Shown piece by piece: positions 5,450-5,606 of a DNA stretch of 5,606 bases. Under the pieces are notes generated by a model. That model saw only the letters and a list, made by a program, of their open reading frames with translations. It was not told the origin of the DNA and did not search any database. Position 1 is the first letter of the stretch; the number at the start of each line of letters is the position of its first letter. Source of the DNA: Promethearchaeota archaeon (GTDB taxonomy: Archaea > Asgardarchaeota > Lokiarchaeia > Sigynarchaeales > MK-D1); contig JAEOTN010000375.1 of NCBI GenBank assembly GCA_016839865.1, positions 1 to 5,606 on the forward strand, given 5' to 3'. The translations under genes were made by a program, and so were the position numbers.

Positions 5450-5606
5450 GATTTTGTTTATCCGTATTACAAACGACTCGCTGACAATGCCAATAAACAC
5501 GATGCAAAGTTAATTTTACACACAGATGGTAATATCACTCAAGAAATCCCTCTAATTATCAAAGCGGGAGTTCACGCAATTGAACCAATGGAATACGAAG
5601 CTGGGA
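5450..5606 (+). pseudogene. Continuation of the UroD-family gene after the in-frame stop (runs off window)
   Basis: Starting at the base after the TAA and in the same frame, 52 codons stay open to the window edge. They encode DFVYPYYKRLADNANKHD, then LILHTDGN and AGVHAIEPMEYEAG, standard central motifs of UroD-fold methyltransferase-like proteins. LHTDGN has Asp where zinc-dependent MtaA/MtbA-type enzymes have Cys in their H-x-C motif, so this is not a typical thiol-methylating member. No plausible start codon with a ribosome-binding site precedes this part (the only in-frame ATG, at 5586, is far inside the domain), so it is unlikely to be a separate gene. The sequence is cut by the end of the window. 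Confidence 0.72.

Overview
This AT-rich window looks archaeal, most plausibly from an Asgard-type lineage (Loki-/Heimdall-like), though nothing here proves the lineage. The clues are AT-rich, TATA-like upstream regions with weak or absent Shine-Dalgarno sequences. There are also T-rich rather than bacterial-style 3' ends, a small glycosylatable surface protein with a C-terminal membrane anchor and basic tail, a VTT/SNARE-associated-type membrane protein, and a UroD-fold methyltransferase-like gene. No rRNA, tRNA, CRISPR array, insertion sequence or phage gene is visible.

Layout from left to right. (1) Positions 1-213 (+) are the last 70 codons of an AMP-forming acetyl-CoA synthetase, with its catalytic-lysine motif. 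(2) A short T-rich convergent junction leads to a complete DUF1846/UPF0371-family protein on the minus strand (283-1800). (3) A 310-bp divergent intergenic region holds one sizeable imperfect hairpin and weak promoter-like sequences. (4) Positions 2114-3508 (+) encode a VTT-domain membrane protein with an unusual cytosolic C-terminal extension that contains a TPR-like repeat. (5) A 265-bp convergent intergenic region contains several inverted repeats and a minus-strand T-rich terminator. (6) Positions 3774-4457 (-) encode a small secreted, membrane-anchored surface protein. (7) A divergent promoter region carries two 18-bp near-identical direct repeats just upstream of that gene's TATA box. 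(8) Positions 4745-5606 (+) encode a UroD/cobalamin-methyltransferase-fold protein. It is interrupted by an in-frame TAA at 5447-5449, and family-like sequence continues in the same frame to the window edge.

All neighbouring genes are convergent or divergent, so each is probably its own transcription unit and no pathway can be read from operon structure. The points most worth a second look are the in-frame ochre codon in the UroD-family gene, the paired direct repeats at the surface-protein promoter, and the VTT-plus-TPR architecture. I do not see a convincing new multi-gene system.
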